64,000 nt of DNA from Thalassoglobus polymorphus (GTDB lineage Bacteria > Planctomycetota > Planctomycetia > Planctomycetales > Planctomycetaceae). Positions 7,562-15,306 of this stretch are shown here, piece by piece. The translations under genes and the position numbers were made by a program. The notes under the pieces were generated by a model. It did no database searches. It was not told where the DNA came from and saw nothing but the letters and a program-made list of their open reading frames with translations. Positions within the stretch are counted from its first letter, which is position 1. Each line of letters opens with the position of its first letter. The stretch covers positions 3,165,500 through 3,229,499 of the forward strand of contig NZ_CP036267.1 in NCBI RefSeq assembly GCF_007744255.1, written 5' to 3'.

Positions 7562-8452
7562 TTATTCGCGATCATAGAATTTGCCGAGATTGTCCGGGTC
7601 GCCGTCGGTCACATATCCGAGTCGGTGTTCCTCCATGAGATCGGCCTGTTCCTGTGAAACAAAATTCGGACCGGGAACCTGAATGGAGAAATTGTGGCCA
7701 AACGACTTCACATGTCCATCGAGAAACGCAACGTTTGCAGAATCGTTGTGGCGGAAGTGAACGTTCGGAAAGTTGCGATCAGGAGCGTCAAGAATCCAGT
7801 TCTCTTCGAAGCTGAAAGTGGGAGGTGAAAAAGAGACCGTTCTCACCTGAGCACTATCTGCAAAGGCAATTGTCTCGGTCATTTGAGCGACATCCCGGAA
7901 GCGACGAGTCGCTGGCTTGGGATTGTCGACGGCAGCCCAGGTCGGTGGCAGCCAATCAACTCCGGACTGTCGAGAAAGTTCGTACCCGTTAAATGCAAAA
8001 CCCGAAGCTGGTTTTCCGAAGCGAATGTTGTCCATTTGAGATGGACCAAAATCTGGACACTGAAACACCGTGTAATTTGTTTCCATATACGGTGCGAGCG
8101 GGCCGTTGGTGTAGTCTAACTGGTCTTCAATGTTCGGTTCATCATAGTCGACTGTCCCGAACCAGAACTGAGCAGTCCCCTGATTCCCACTAAAGGTTTT
8201 GAGATAATTCAAACGTTCGGAATCTTCGATGACGAATGGCACCATCATTTCATAATGGACATCTGCATAATTGTGCATCGCTAAAACGATCTGCTTCAAC
8301 CGTGATTTACATTGAGCACGCCGGGCAGCTGCGCGGGCTTGTTGAACGGCCGGAAGAAGTAGCGCAACCAAAATTGCAATGATCGCAATCACAACCAGCA
8401 ATTCGATGAGAGTAAAACCTCGCTGAGAGCGAGGACGCCGCAAGAGGAACAT
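7562..8452 (-). CDS. DUF1559 pseudopilin-like protein under B12 riboswitch control
   Basis: 296 aa. Type IV prepilin-like N-terminus: [20 protein letters not shown] with the cleavable Gly before Phe and Glu at +5, followed by [19 protein letters not shown] and the C-terminal H-x9-DG signature [23 protein letters not shown]1559 proteins are abundant, mostly uncharacterised planctomycete envelope proteins. An in-frame ATG at 8482 lacks a ribosome site, while the ATG at 8452 has GGAG at 9 nt and gives a short basic leader typical of prepilins, so I chose it. It is the first gene after the cobalamin riboswitch, about 300 nt downstream, which ties this copy to B12 acquisition. Confidence 0.9.
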   Translation of the reverse strand: MFLLRRPRSQRGFTLIELLVVIAIIAILVALLLPAVQQARAAARRAQCKSRLKQIVLAMHNYADVHYEMMVPFVIEDSERLNYLKTFSGNQGTAQFWFGTVDYDEPNIEDQLDYTNGPLAPYMETNYTVFQCPDFGPSQMDNIRFGKPASGFAFNGYELSRQSGVDWLPPTWAAVDNPKPATRRFRDVAQMTETIAFADSAQVRTVSFSPPTFSFEENWILDAPDRNFPNVHFRHNDSANVAFLDGHVKSFGHNFSIQVPGPNFVSQEQADLMEEHRLGYVTDGDPDNLGKFYDRE

Positions 8453-8549
8453 GACAAATCTCCGTTGTCGTGACGATACCATCGCCGTAGAAAGTCTACG
8501 CGGAAAGGGTATCGCATTAATCTCAGCAACTTTGGAGAAGAGGACTCAA

Positions 8550-8630
8550 GAGAATTAATCCTGAAACTTGAAACTGCTCTCTCAATCATTGAGAAAAGCG
8601 GCGGTTCCAGAGGTTTCAGACTGATTCTAA
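8550..8630. repeat. R2 MITE-like element in the riboswitch leader
   Basis: About 81 bp. The left end AGAATTAATCCTGAAAC and the right end (reverse complement TTAGAATCAGTCTGAAAC) are imperfect terminal inverted repeats. The interior (CTCTCAATCATTGAGAAAAGC) matches the other R2 copies. It lies between the cobalamin riboswitch and the DUF1559 start codon, so it is transcribed as part of the leader and can fold into a long hairpin. Confidence 0.8.
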
Positions 8631-8701
8631 TGTGAAAGCGGTTGAGCCGGAAAGCATGTAAACAGATCACGCAGAGCGCGCGGTCGTAGACATTCTCCCC
8701 G

Positions 8702-8720
8702 CTCACTGGCTCTCAGTGAG
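8702..8720 (-). promoter_or_regulatory. Short hairpin just downstream of the riboswitch
   Basis: CTCACTG (8702-8708) and CAGTGAG (8714-8720) form a 7-bp stem with a 5-nt loop directly 3' of the riboswitch on the minus-strand transcript. No T-run follows, so it is not an obvious intrinsic terminator; it may belong to the expression platform. Confidence 0.35.
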
Positions 8721-8749
8721 ACCTTTTCCACGAAGGGACTGAAAATCTG

Positions 8750-9015
8750 TCGACATCTGGGCAGGTCTTCTGGCTTCCGGATCTTACTACTTGTCGCACC
8801 TTCCCGTGAGCACTTAATGATGTGGATCTTCACAGTGTTTGATCGCAGTGCCTGATTCGCAATGCTTGACACACAGTACCTGATTCACAGTGCATATTCA
8901 CAGTGGTGAACGCGACGTTCGTCCTCGGTTACAGCGGCGGGACCGCGACGGAATCACACCGTCTTCCCTATTCTCTTGAAAGCAACACGCTCCCAAGCAC
9001 CCAAGCCGATATGGT
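8750..9015 (-). promoter_or_regulatory. Cobalamin (B12) riboswitch
   Basis: Read on the minus strand, the elements occur in canonical order: GGTGCTTGGGAGCG at the 5' side (about 9010), AGGGAAGACGGTGTGATTCC, GCGGTCCCGCCGCTGT, then GGGAAGGTGCGAC, and finally the B12 box GCCAGAAGACCTGCCC at about 8774-8759 (one change from the classical GCCAGGAGACCTGCC). Cobalamin riboswitches normally lower expression of B12 uptake and synthesis genes when AdoCbl is bound. The region between the CCGCTGT core and the GGGAAGG strand is unusually long and contains degenerate repeats of CACTGTGAATC. It precedes the DUF1559-lipoprotein-DUF71-DUF6580 operon by about 300 nt. Confidence 0.93.
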
Positions 9016-9378
9016 GATCATAAGGGACACAATGATTTCGTCAATCATCTAACGAAAAGAGTTTTTGCCCTTCCCTCAAGAGAGTGTGCCCGTCGGACAT
9101 CGTGGTGGAAAACTTGAATGGAGCCCCGCTTGAAATGTGGCTCACACAGATTGAGAGAATGAGCACGACTCAACACCTTGAAACATTTCTTTGAGTCCTG
9201 TTTTGCGTCATATCGAATCTGACTCACGGGAGAAGTGCTCTCATAGATGCCCCGGTTGAAACACTTTTCTGTTCCTCCTGTCCGTGATTTCTTTTCGTGA
9301 CTCCTTTAAGTGAAGAGTGATTTCCTTGTGAGGAATCCCTCACATTCACGAGACAGCACGCGACTTATCAAGAAATAC
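9016..9378. other. Intergenic, nothing recognised
   Basis: Upstream flank of the riboswitch; the promoter of the B12 operon must lie near here on the minus strand but I could not single out boxes. A 60-codon minus-strand frame at 9045-9227 has no family match and no ribosome site. Confidence 0.5.
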
Positions 9379-9422
9379 GAGCCACCCTGCCAAGAGTGGC
9401 ATCCTGGGTGGCTCGACTCGTC
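9379..9422 (-). terminator. Terminator after the small lipoprotein gene
   Basis: GAGCCACCC (9379-9387) pairs with GGGTGGCTC (9406-9414), with an inner TGCCA/TGGCA pairing. On the minus strand it is followed by TATTTCTT. It ends the DUF1559-lipoprotein transcript. Confidence 0.8.
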
Positions 9423-9425
9423 AAG

Positions 9426-9572
9426 TTACGGTCTTGCGTCCGGGACATCCTCCATGACCGGAGCATCATCACCCTGACCAGGGTTTTCAGGTGGATCATA
9501 CCCACCACACCCAGAGACGAATAAGGTAGAAACCAATACAGCTGCTTGGAATAACCTGAAAAGATTTAACAC
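9426..9572 (-). CDS. Small lipoprotein following a DUF1559 gene
   Basis: 48 aa from a GTG at 9572 to a TAA at 9426-9428. The N-terminus MLNLFRLFQAAVLVSTLFVSGCGGY is a lipoprotein signal with lipobox VSGC. The mature part is a short acidic, Pro/Gly-rich tail (PPENPGQGDDAPVMEDVP). AAGGATC precedes the GTG at suitable spacing, and no other start is available before an upstream stop. It follows the DUF1559 gene at 9676-10698 on the same strand after a hairpin and is followed by a strong terminator. Small lipoproteins behind DUF1559 genes are common in planctomycetes; function unknown. Confidence 0.8.
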   Translation of the reverse strand: MLNLFRLFQAAVLVSTLFVSGCGGYDPPENPGQGDDAPVMEDVPDARP

Positions 9573-9612
9573 AACAACAGATCCTTAAAACACAACCGGC
9601 GTGAAGATGAAC

Positions 9613-9646
9613 CCTGCCTGGAGTCTTCTAAAATCCTCCAGACAGG
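9613..9646 (-). terminator. Intercistronic hairpin after the second DUF1559 gene
   Basis: CCTGCCTGGAG (9613-9623) and CTCCAGACAGG (9636-9646) form an 11-bp stem with one mismatch between the DUF1559 gene and the small lipoprotein gene. On the minus strand only a weak T-rich stretch follows, so it may act as a partial terminator or RNA processing site that sets relative expression. Confidence 0.5.
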
Positions 9647-9675
9647 TATTAAATGCAGGATAAAGCACCAAGCGA

Positions 9676-10698
9676 TTAGAACTCGCCGATCACTTCTCCG
9701 TCTTTAATGAAATTCAGATATACGAAAGTTGGCCAGTCGATGTTCTCGCTGAGGAAGCGGATACTTCCATCTGCGAGCAGAAACTGTCCCCCACCCACAT
9801 GCGAACTGGAGTAGGTCCAGGCGTATGGCTTTCCGACGTTGGCTGCATCACAGTCGTAGTGAGCGTTGATTCGGTAGCGACAGTTATTGACGTGCCCGGG
9901 ATTTGGATCGGGAATGACTCGACCGAAGGTTCCAACATGTCGACCTTGCCCCCAGAGTGGCAGGTAGCTTGTGCTGGATTTGTCGAGAATCACTTCTCCC
10001 ATTGCAATTGAATTGGATGTTCCATCAGTGAAATCAGCCATTCTTGCAGATCCGTTATTCCCAAAAGCCCCAATTCGCCGGACAGTCTTTCCGGTTGGCA
10101 TGACGACCGTACTCGACCTGTAGACCGAGTACGTCCGATATTCTTCCCCACTGTAGCCGGAGTTAAAGACGTAACTTGTGAGTGCTCCTTGAGTTGAAGC
10201 ATATTCTCCAGTTGCTACGTTTGGAGCCGGGCCTTGATTACTGTCCGATGGGCAAAGAAACGCTGGCATCCGTTGTTGAGTCACTTGATGATTGAGCGTT
10301 GGGTCCCCCAGGATAGGAGCACTTCCCGATCTCAGAGCAGGACCAGAAGCAATATTTGGGTCCCATAGATTGTAAAGTGGCCCCTGATCAATATACGGCA
10401 GCAACATCGTGAAACCGGTATGGTTCAATGAAAATGTCTGCCGATCAGCCGTCTGATTTGCTAGCGTCGGATCTCCTGAGAAAACTTGTCCTGGAGGAAA
10501 TTGGTTATACACATCGTGGTAGTTGTGGAGCGCAAGCCCCAGCTGTTTCAAATTGTTTTTACATTGTGTACGCCGGGCTGCCTCGCGGGCCTGTTGAACA
10601 GCTGGAAGCAGTAGAGCTACAAGAATCGCAATGATGGCGATGACCACCAAAAGCTCAATGAGTGTAAAGCCTCGACGAAATGAGTGGCGCTGAGCCAT
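9676..10698 (-). CDS. DUF1559 pseudopilin-like protein
   Basis: 340 aa. Prepilin-like start [18 protein letters not shown], then [41 protein letters not shown], the canonical DUF1559 head. The C-terminus has the H-x9-DG-type motif SSSHVGGGQFLLADGSIRFLSENI. The body includes TDGTSNSIAMGEV, also typical of the family. Exported through the prepilin peptidase route and likely displayed in the cell envelope; precise role unknown. Unlike the copy at 7562-8452 it has no riboswitch; it forms a two-gene unit with the 48-aa lipoprotein. Confidence 0.92.
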   Translation of the reverse strand: MAQRHSFRRGFTLIELLVVIAIIAILVALLLPAVQQAREAARRTQCKNNLKQLGLALHNYHDVYNQFPPGQVFSGDPTLANQTADRQTFSLNHTGFTMLLPYIDQGPLYNLWDPNIASGPALRSGSAPILGDPTLNHQVTQQRMPAFLCPSDSNQGPAPNVATGEYASTQGALTSYVFNSGYSGEEYRTYSVYRSSTVVMPTGKTVRRIGAFGNNGSARMADFTDGTSNSIAMGEVILDKSSTSYLPLWGQGRHVGTFGRVIPDPNPGHVNNCRYRINAHYDCDAANVGKPYAWTYSSSHVGGGQFLLADGSIRFLSENIDWPTFVYLNFIKDGEVIGEF

Positions 10699-11504
10699 AT
10701 TAGTACTTTCAGAAAAAGAGGTACAAAAACTTCCCCATCAGCTAACGGGAAAGAACCGGAAAGAAATTCCACGTAAAAGCAACCAAGAATTTTGAACTGC
10801 CTGTTAGCAGTCTTTAACTCAACGCTTTTGAGCCCTCCAAGCTTCTAGAGAAAGGAATAAAAGTAAGTTCCCTTACTAAACCTCGCCTCCCTCAAAAAGT
10901 TCTGAAAAATTAAAAAATTATTAAATCGACATGAGCCGATGTCTTTTTTCGGCAAGCGTGCAGCAGTTTTGTAGGCTCGTCAAAGCTCGTCGATCTGTAC
11001 CACAGAGGAAGACGCACCGAGGCTTCAGCTCCAAAGCAAAGTCTCTGGAGGAAGCAACCCGGTTGAGTGAGTCAAAAGCTGGATCTCCACGCTGTACCGG
11101 CTGCGCTGATCGGCGTGATTCACCATCAATGTCGATGCATGAAAACGTATTGACGATTAAGAGGGAGGGCAGGATACCGAGCACGAAATTCAGGGAATAC
11201 GTGGCCCTCTGATCGAAAAGTTTCCTCCCATTCCGAGCTTTACAAAGGACCCGTTCCTTTCCTGTTCCACCTTGAAATCTTGACACTCAGCCATGACCGT
11301 TGAGCCTGAAATGAACGGTGTTTTCAGTCATCGCAAGCTGAAACTCAGGTTTTCAGACCACGTTGATAATATCTTCAAGGTATTTTAGCGGTCGCGGCAA
11401 GCATTGAAATTGCGTCAAGTGAGTGGCAAAACCGAGAGCGAAATCATAAAACGAAGCTTCTGCAAAGCGAAACTCGTCGAATCCTTAGAGCGAAAGACGT
11501 CTTC
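10699..11504. other. Large intergenic region between divergent genes
   Basis: About 800 bp between the second DUF1559 gene (minus) and the sulfatase (plus). Overlapping frames of 121 codons (minus, 10921-11286, GTG start) and 93 codons (plus, 10931-11212) exist, but neither has a ribosome site or a recognisable motif. The stretch near 10900-10925 is A/T-rich. No confident feature. Confidence 0.5.
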
Positions 11505-13016
11505 ATGAGCGTTCGAAAATTGCTGGGACTTTACGCCTGTTCATTTTTGTTGATGTCGACTCTCGCTCTTGAGGTTTCCTTTCCGCAATTACATGCTGCG
11601 GAGAAGCGACCGAACGTCTTGTTCATCATTTCGGACGATCTCAACACATCACTGGGGTGCTACGGTCACCCGCAAGTGACATCACCGAACATTGATCGAA
11701 TCGCAGAACGTGGAGTTCTTTTTGACCGGGCTTACTGCCAGTACCCGCTCTGTGGTCCGAGTCGAAACTCCATGCTTTGCGGGTTGTACCCGAACAGTAC
11801 CGGGATTCATCGCAACAGCCAGATTTTCCGCCAAACGATTCCGTCTCATCAAAGTCTTTCGCATGCGTTTCGAATGCAAGGATACTTCGCTGCCCGGATT
11901 GGGAAGTTGTATCATTATAATGTTCCGAAATCTGTCGGAACGAATGGACACGATGATCCCGGTTCATGGGAATTGGAATTGAATCCGGCAGGATGTGATC
12001 GTCTCCTTGAAGAACCAGACATTTTCTCATTGAAGAAGAACAGCTTCGGTGGGACACTCAGCTGGTATGCCTCTCCCCGTGGCGACAAACTTCACACCGA
12101 TGGCATGCTAGCCACCGACGCAGAATGGGTGCTTGAACGTTGTGCGCGAGACAAGGAGCGACCATTCTTTCTGGCCTTGGGTTTCTTCCGCCCACACACA
12201 CCGTATGTCGCTCCCAAGCCGTACTTCAAAGGATACGCGGTCAAGGAGATGCCACTTGTGGAAGGAGTCGAAGAGAACGTCAAAGACCTCCCGCCTGATG
12301 CACTCGGCTCCCACAAGAAAGAGCATGATTTACTTAACGACGACCTACGCCAACAAGCGATTCAAGCATACTTTGCCAGCATCTCGTTTATGGATGCACA
12401 GGTCGGGCGTGTTCTCGACAAGCTCGAAGAACTTGGCCTCGCGGAGAACACAATTGTGGTTTTCACGAGTGATCATGGCTATCACCTTGGCGAACATGGG
12501 CTGTGGCAGAAGATGAGCCTGTTCGAAGAAAGCACTCGGGTTCCTCTGATCATCGCTGGCCCCGGCGTGAAAGAGACTGGAAAGGTCGCAAAAACACCTG
12601 TCGGGCTGATTGATTTGTACCCCACCCTCGCCAACTTGTGTGACGTCCCGACACCAGAGAATCTTCAGGGACAGGACCTGACTCCTATCTTGAATGACAC
12701 CACTAAAGAGGGGCGCGGTTGGGCTGTGAGTCAGGTATTGCGAGGCGGGCGCAAGGCGCAGAGATTCGGATACACTATTCGAACTCCGCGTTGGCGATAC
12801 ACCGAATGGAACAACGGGCAGGATGGCCGTGAGTTGTACGATCACACAAAGGATCCACTCGAACAAAACAATCTCGCCAAGAACGCACACCTCGGCGAGA
12901 TCGTCACCGATCTTTCCAGGAAGCTGAACGAAGCAATCGTTGGATCATTCCCCGAGTCAGGTGAGATTCCTCCCATCAGACAGGGAGTCTGGGCACCGAA
13001 CTTGACCGATCCTTAA
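11505..13016 (+). CDS. Secreted sulfatase (iduronate-2-sulfatase-like)
   Basis: 503 aa with a signal peptide ending near residue 31 (LHAAEKRPNVLF). It has the sulfatase start NVLFIISDD (metal-binding Asp44/Asp45) and the C-x-P-S-R motif CGPSR, where Cys83 would be converted to formylglycine by a sulfatase-modifying enzyme. It also has RIGKLYHYN, FFLALGFFRPHTPYVAPK and the C-terminal metal site TSDHGYHLGEHGLWQK. The order and the RPHTPY block match iduronate-2-sulfatase-like (S1_7-type) planctomycete enzymes, which remove sulfate esters from algal or animal polysaccharides. No carbohydrate uptake genes or other sulfatases are adjacent, so the substrate is open. Confidence 0.92.
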   Translation: MSVRKLLGLYACSFLLMSTLALEVSFPQLHAAEKRPNVLFIISDDLNTSLGCYGHPQVTSPNIDRIAERGVLFDRAYCQYPLCGPSRNSMLCGLYPNSTGIHRNSQIFRQTIPSHQSLSHAFRMQGYFAARIGKLYHYNVPKSVGTNGHDDPGSWELELNPAGCDRLLEEPDIFSLKKNSFGGTLSWYASPRGDKLHTDGMLATDAEWVLERCARDKERPFFLALGFFRPHTPYVAPKPYFKGYAVKEMPLVEGVEENVKDLPPDALGSHKKEHDLLNDDLRQQAIQAYFASISFMDAQVGRVLDKLEELGLAENTIVVFTSDHGYHLGEHGLWQKMSLFEESTRVPLIIAGPGVKETGKVAKTPVGLIDLYPTLANLCDVPTPENLQGQDLTPILNDTTKEGRGWAVSQVLRGGRKAQRFGYTIRTPRWRYTEWNNGQDGRELYDHTKDPLEQNNLAKNAHLGEIVTDLSRKLNEAIVGSFPESGEIPPIRQGVWAPNLTDP

Positions 13017-13041
13017 GAGGCGTCGCCCCCATGCGGGACTC

Positions 13042-13070
13042 TATCAGCCGTTGTCGCTGATATCGTTTGA
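13042..13070 (+). terminator. Weak hairpin after the sulfatase gene
   Basis: TATCAGC (13042-13048) and GCTGATA (13056-13062) form a 7-bp stem 25 bp after the stop, followed by TCGTTTGAA. Plausible but weak. Confidence 0.4.
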
Positions 13071-13086
13071 ATGCCCGTAGAATCCT

Positions 13087-13265
13087 GGAGCAGTTTGCGC
13101 TACCGTGTGCCCGTGAAAAAACGCATTCTTCTAGAACCAGTCCGAGAACCTCTGGAGTAGCCGCTTTTCTTTACGTTTGGGAGAGCAATTTTAAGTTTCA
13201 GGATCAGTTCTAGTCAAAATGCTGTTCGCCACGAGGCAGATCCTGCAAACCAATTCGAAAGATGC
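13087..13265. repeat. R1 dispersed repeat interrupted by an R2 element
   Basis: The left part (GAGCAGTTTGCGCTACCGTG, then TGCCCGTGAA) ends near 13130. The right part resumes at 13214 with AATGCTGTTCGCCACGAGGC and ends CCAATTCGAAAGATGC at 13265. Between them lies the 83-bp R2 element. The R1 right end stops two bases before the stop codon of the DUF11-like gene. Confidence 0.85.
13131..13213. mobile_element. R2 MITE-like element nested in R1
   Basis: 83 bp bounded by CTAGAACCAGTCC and GGATCAGTTCTAG, imperfect terminal inverted repeats matching the other R2 copies (here in opposite orientation to the copy at 60964). It interrupts an R1 copy, which is the clearest sign that R2 moves. No coding capacity. 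Confidence 0.85.
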
Positions 13266-13266
13266 G

Positions 13267-14787
13267 CTAGAACGATTCCGATTTACGCCATTGGACCAGG
13301 TTCGTTGCAATGCTCTCGGGGACTTGATCTTCATCGAGATCAAGAGTTTCGGGACGTTTGCATTCAACAACCGGTGCGACGCTACGGCGACTGGAAATCG
13401 ATTTCGAGATCGGCTCAACCTGAATATCGAGGTCTTGGCTTCCCTCCTCAGTCCCCTGCATTTCCAGAGATGCAGAAAGTTTTCCCTGTCCAGATTCCAG
13501 TGCCCGAGCCTGAAGTAAAGCCCGTCGACTTTGTCCCGGTTCCAGACGGGAGATTGTGTGCTCGATATGCTCCCCAAACTTATGGCGGAAGTTCTCTGAC
13601 AAATTCACCCGCAACGAAACGTTCTCAGCTGCCGCTGTTCCGACGTTTGAGATCGTGAACGTTAACGAGAGTGTTTCACCCTGCTTGACGATTCCGACCG
13701 GCGTTACTGCCAGCTTGAGCTCAGGAAATGGCTTGGGAAGTTCAGAGATTGGGCTTGGAGCAGGAGCACGTTTGGGTGGTGGCTCATCAATTTGTGGGAG
13801 GACCGGTTCTTCCGGCTCAATTGGTAACAGAGCAGGCTCTTCAATGACGGGTGCGTTGACATTCGCATTCCCGCCAACCCTGGATTTATTACTAACTGTT
13901 GTCAGAGTCTCGATTTGCTTCACGGAATCTGGAATGAGGGTCACTTTCAGGATTTTTCGCTCTTTCCCGGTCAACTTTCCAAGCGACCAGACAAGTTCAT
14001 CCCCTCGCACAGCTGCAGGTGGCGAAACTTCCGTGACTCGATGAATCGCTGAGATCTGTTCGCGAAGAACGACTTCATCAATCGGATCGTTTGAACGATT
14101 GGTGACGTAGATTTCGTAGGAATATGGCTGACCGGTGGTCGTTTTCCCGACCGTTTGTTTTTCGACCAGCACTGCTTGCGAGCGAGTTGCCTCAATTCCA
14201 TCAAACTCTGTCCGAGCCCCGGAACTGGTGACGTAAGTCGGCGTGACAGGAACCGTTGCACCTTGCACAAAGTATGGGGTGAAATTGGTGGCAAAAAATT
14301 GATTTCGCGCGGTCGTTGTCCAGGAATCTTTCACGAAGGGATCACGGTGCCGGATTGGACGTGATTCGAGATTGGCAATTTCCGACTGATCCCAAACATA
14401 AGGAAGTTCGGTCCGTACCAATTCTGATCCAGACAGATTTGAGGTCCGACTCTTTATTGGAAATTCGCCAACAACAAATGGGCGTGCAGGGGTCGGCAAA
14501 ACCGGTTCTGATTCAGGCTCTGTGAGTAACGACTGAGTGGCTAGGGAGACGTCTTTTGGTTCAGTCGGAGAAGCTGCCAACTTTGGAGCCTCAAAGAAAA
14601 AGAGCAAAGTTGCAAGCATTACTCCGCAAACGCCCGCAATCGATCCAATCGACCAGGCTGGAAACCAGTCACGCTCTTGCTTCAACAGCCAACGGCCCCG
14701 CAGGAGACCACGTTTGCCTGAAATGACCCAGGCAGCAGCTTCCGGGAAGAGATGCCTGGGGCTTGGGATATGATCTGATTTCGACAC
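13267..14787 (-). CDS. Membrane-anchored DUF11/CARDB-like repeat protein
   Basis: 506 aa from a GTG at 14787. A short cytoplasmic region (with GKRGLLRGRWLLKQ) precedes one TM segment (IGSIAGVCGVMLATLLFFF, about residues 50-68). The outside part contains two Ig-like repeats of the DUF11 kind, GQPYSYEIYVTNRSNDPIDEV and GETLSLTFTISNVGTAAAENV, separated by a proline-rich linker. Such domains are structural parts of planctomycete surface proteins. The frame is open up to a GTG at 14955, but that lies inside an R1 repeat; AAGGAG just before the GTG at 14787 decides the start. The stop codon touches the end of another R1 copy. Confidence 0.75.
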   Translation of the reverse strand: MSKSDHIPSPRHLFPEAAAWVISGKRGLLRGRWLLKQERDWFPAWSIGSIAGVCGVMLATLLFFFEAPKLAASPTEPKDVSLATQSLLTEPESEPVLPTPARPFVVGEFPIKSRTSNLSGSELVRTELPYVWDQSEIANLESRPIRHRDPFVKDSWTTTARNQFFATNFTPYFVQGATVPVTPTYVTSSGARTEFDGIEATRSQAVLVEKQTVGKTTTGQPYSYEIYVTNRSNDPIDEVVLREQISAIHRVTEVSPPAAVRGDELVWSLGKLTGKERKILKVTLIPDSVKQIETLTTVSNKSRVGGNANVNAPVIEEPALLPIEPEEPVLPQIDEPPPKRAPAPSPISELPKPFPELKLAVTPVGIVKQGETLSLTFTISNVGTAAAENVSLRVNLSENFRHKFGEHIEHTISRLEPGQSRRALLQARALESGQGKLSASLEMQGTEEGSQDLDIQVEPISKSISSRRSVAPVVECKRPETLDLDEDQVPESIATNLVQWRKSESF

Positions 14788-14918
14788 GAAGACTCCTTCC
14801 CTGTCGAGTCGAGGAATACTATTCACAACAGGTTGTCTGCTGATTCCTGAAAGAGACACAAATTTGATCTGTCTCAATCTGTGCGGTCCAGAATCAGCCC
14901 CTCCCTGATCGACGCTCA

Positions 14919-14996
14919 AGAGCAGTTTGCCCTGCCATCTGTCGGTGAAGAACACGTTCCATCAACGAAATTGCTGTTCGTCACGAGGCAGAATAT
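14919..14996. repeat. R1 dispersed repeat
   Basis: AGAGCAGTTTGCCCTGCC at the left, then GAAGAACACGTTCCATCAAC, then GCTGTTCGTCACGAGGCAGA. Same order and spacing as the other copies; the usual right end (CCAATTCGAAAG) is missing. Confidence 0.8.
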
Positions 14997-15204
14997 AAAA
15001 AACGATCTTGAAATTGCTCTTGAACTGATCCGAAATCCTGCATCGAGTTCCTCAAAAATGGAGTAACCCCTTTACTGCAAAGGCTTCCGGATAAGTACTT
15101 ATGTATCAAAAAACACCCTCATCGGGAACATGAATCCTGAAACTTTTACATTTTTGCCAACAAGCAAGCAATCCGCATATGCTCAGGGCCTGATGACACA
15201 AAAC

Positions 15205-15306
15205 GGTAGAGCAGTTTACTCTACCGTGTGCCGGGTAAGAACGTGTTCCATCAATAAAATTGTTGTTCGCCACGTGGCAGAACCTGAAGACCAATTCGAA
15301 AGATGC
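15205..15306. repeat. R1 dispersed repeat (complete)
   Basis: Complete 102-bp copy: left hairpin GGTAGAG/CTCTACC around CAGTTTA, then AACGTGTTCCATCAATAAAA, TTGTTCGCCACGTGGCAGAA and right end CCAATTCGAAAGATGC. Same orientation as the copies at 13087 and 14919. Confidence 0.88.

Noticed and set aside
10921-11286. 121-codon minus-strand frame (and a 93-codon plus-strand frame) between DUF1559 and sulfatase genes
   Set aside because: GTG start without ribosome site, no recognisable motif, and overlapping antisense frames of similar quality.
14788-14955. N-terminal extension of the DUF11-like protein
   Set aside because: The upstream GTG lies inside an R1 repeat, while a perfect AAGGAG precedes the GTG at 14787.
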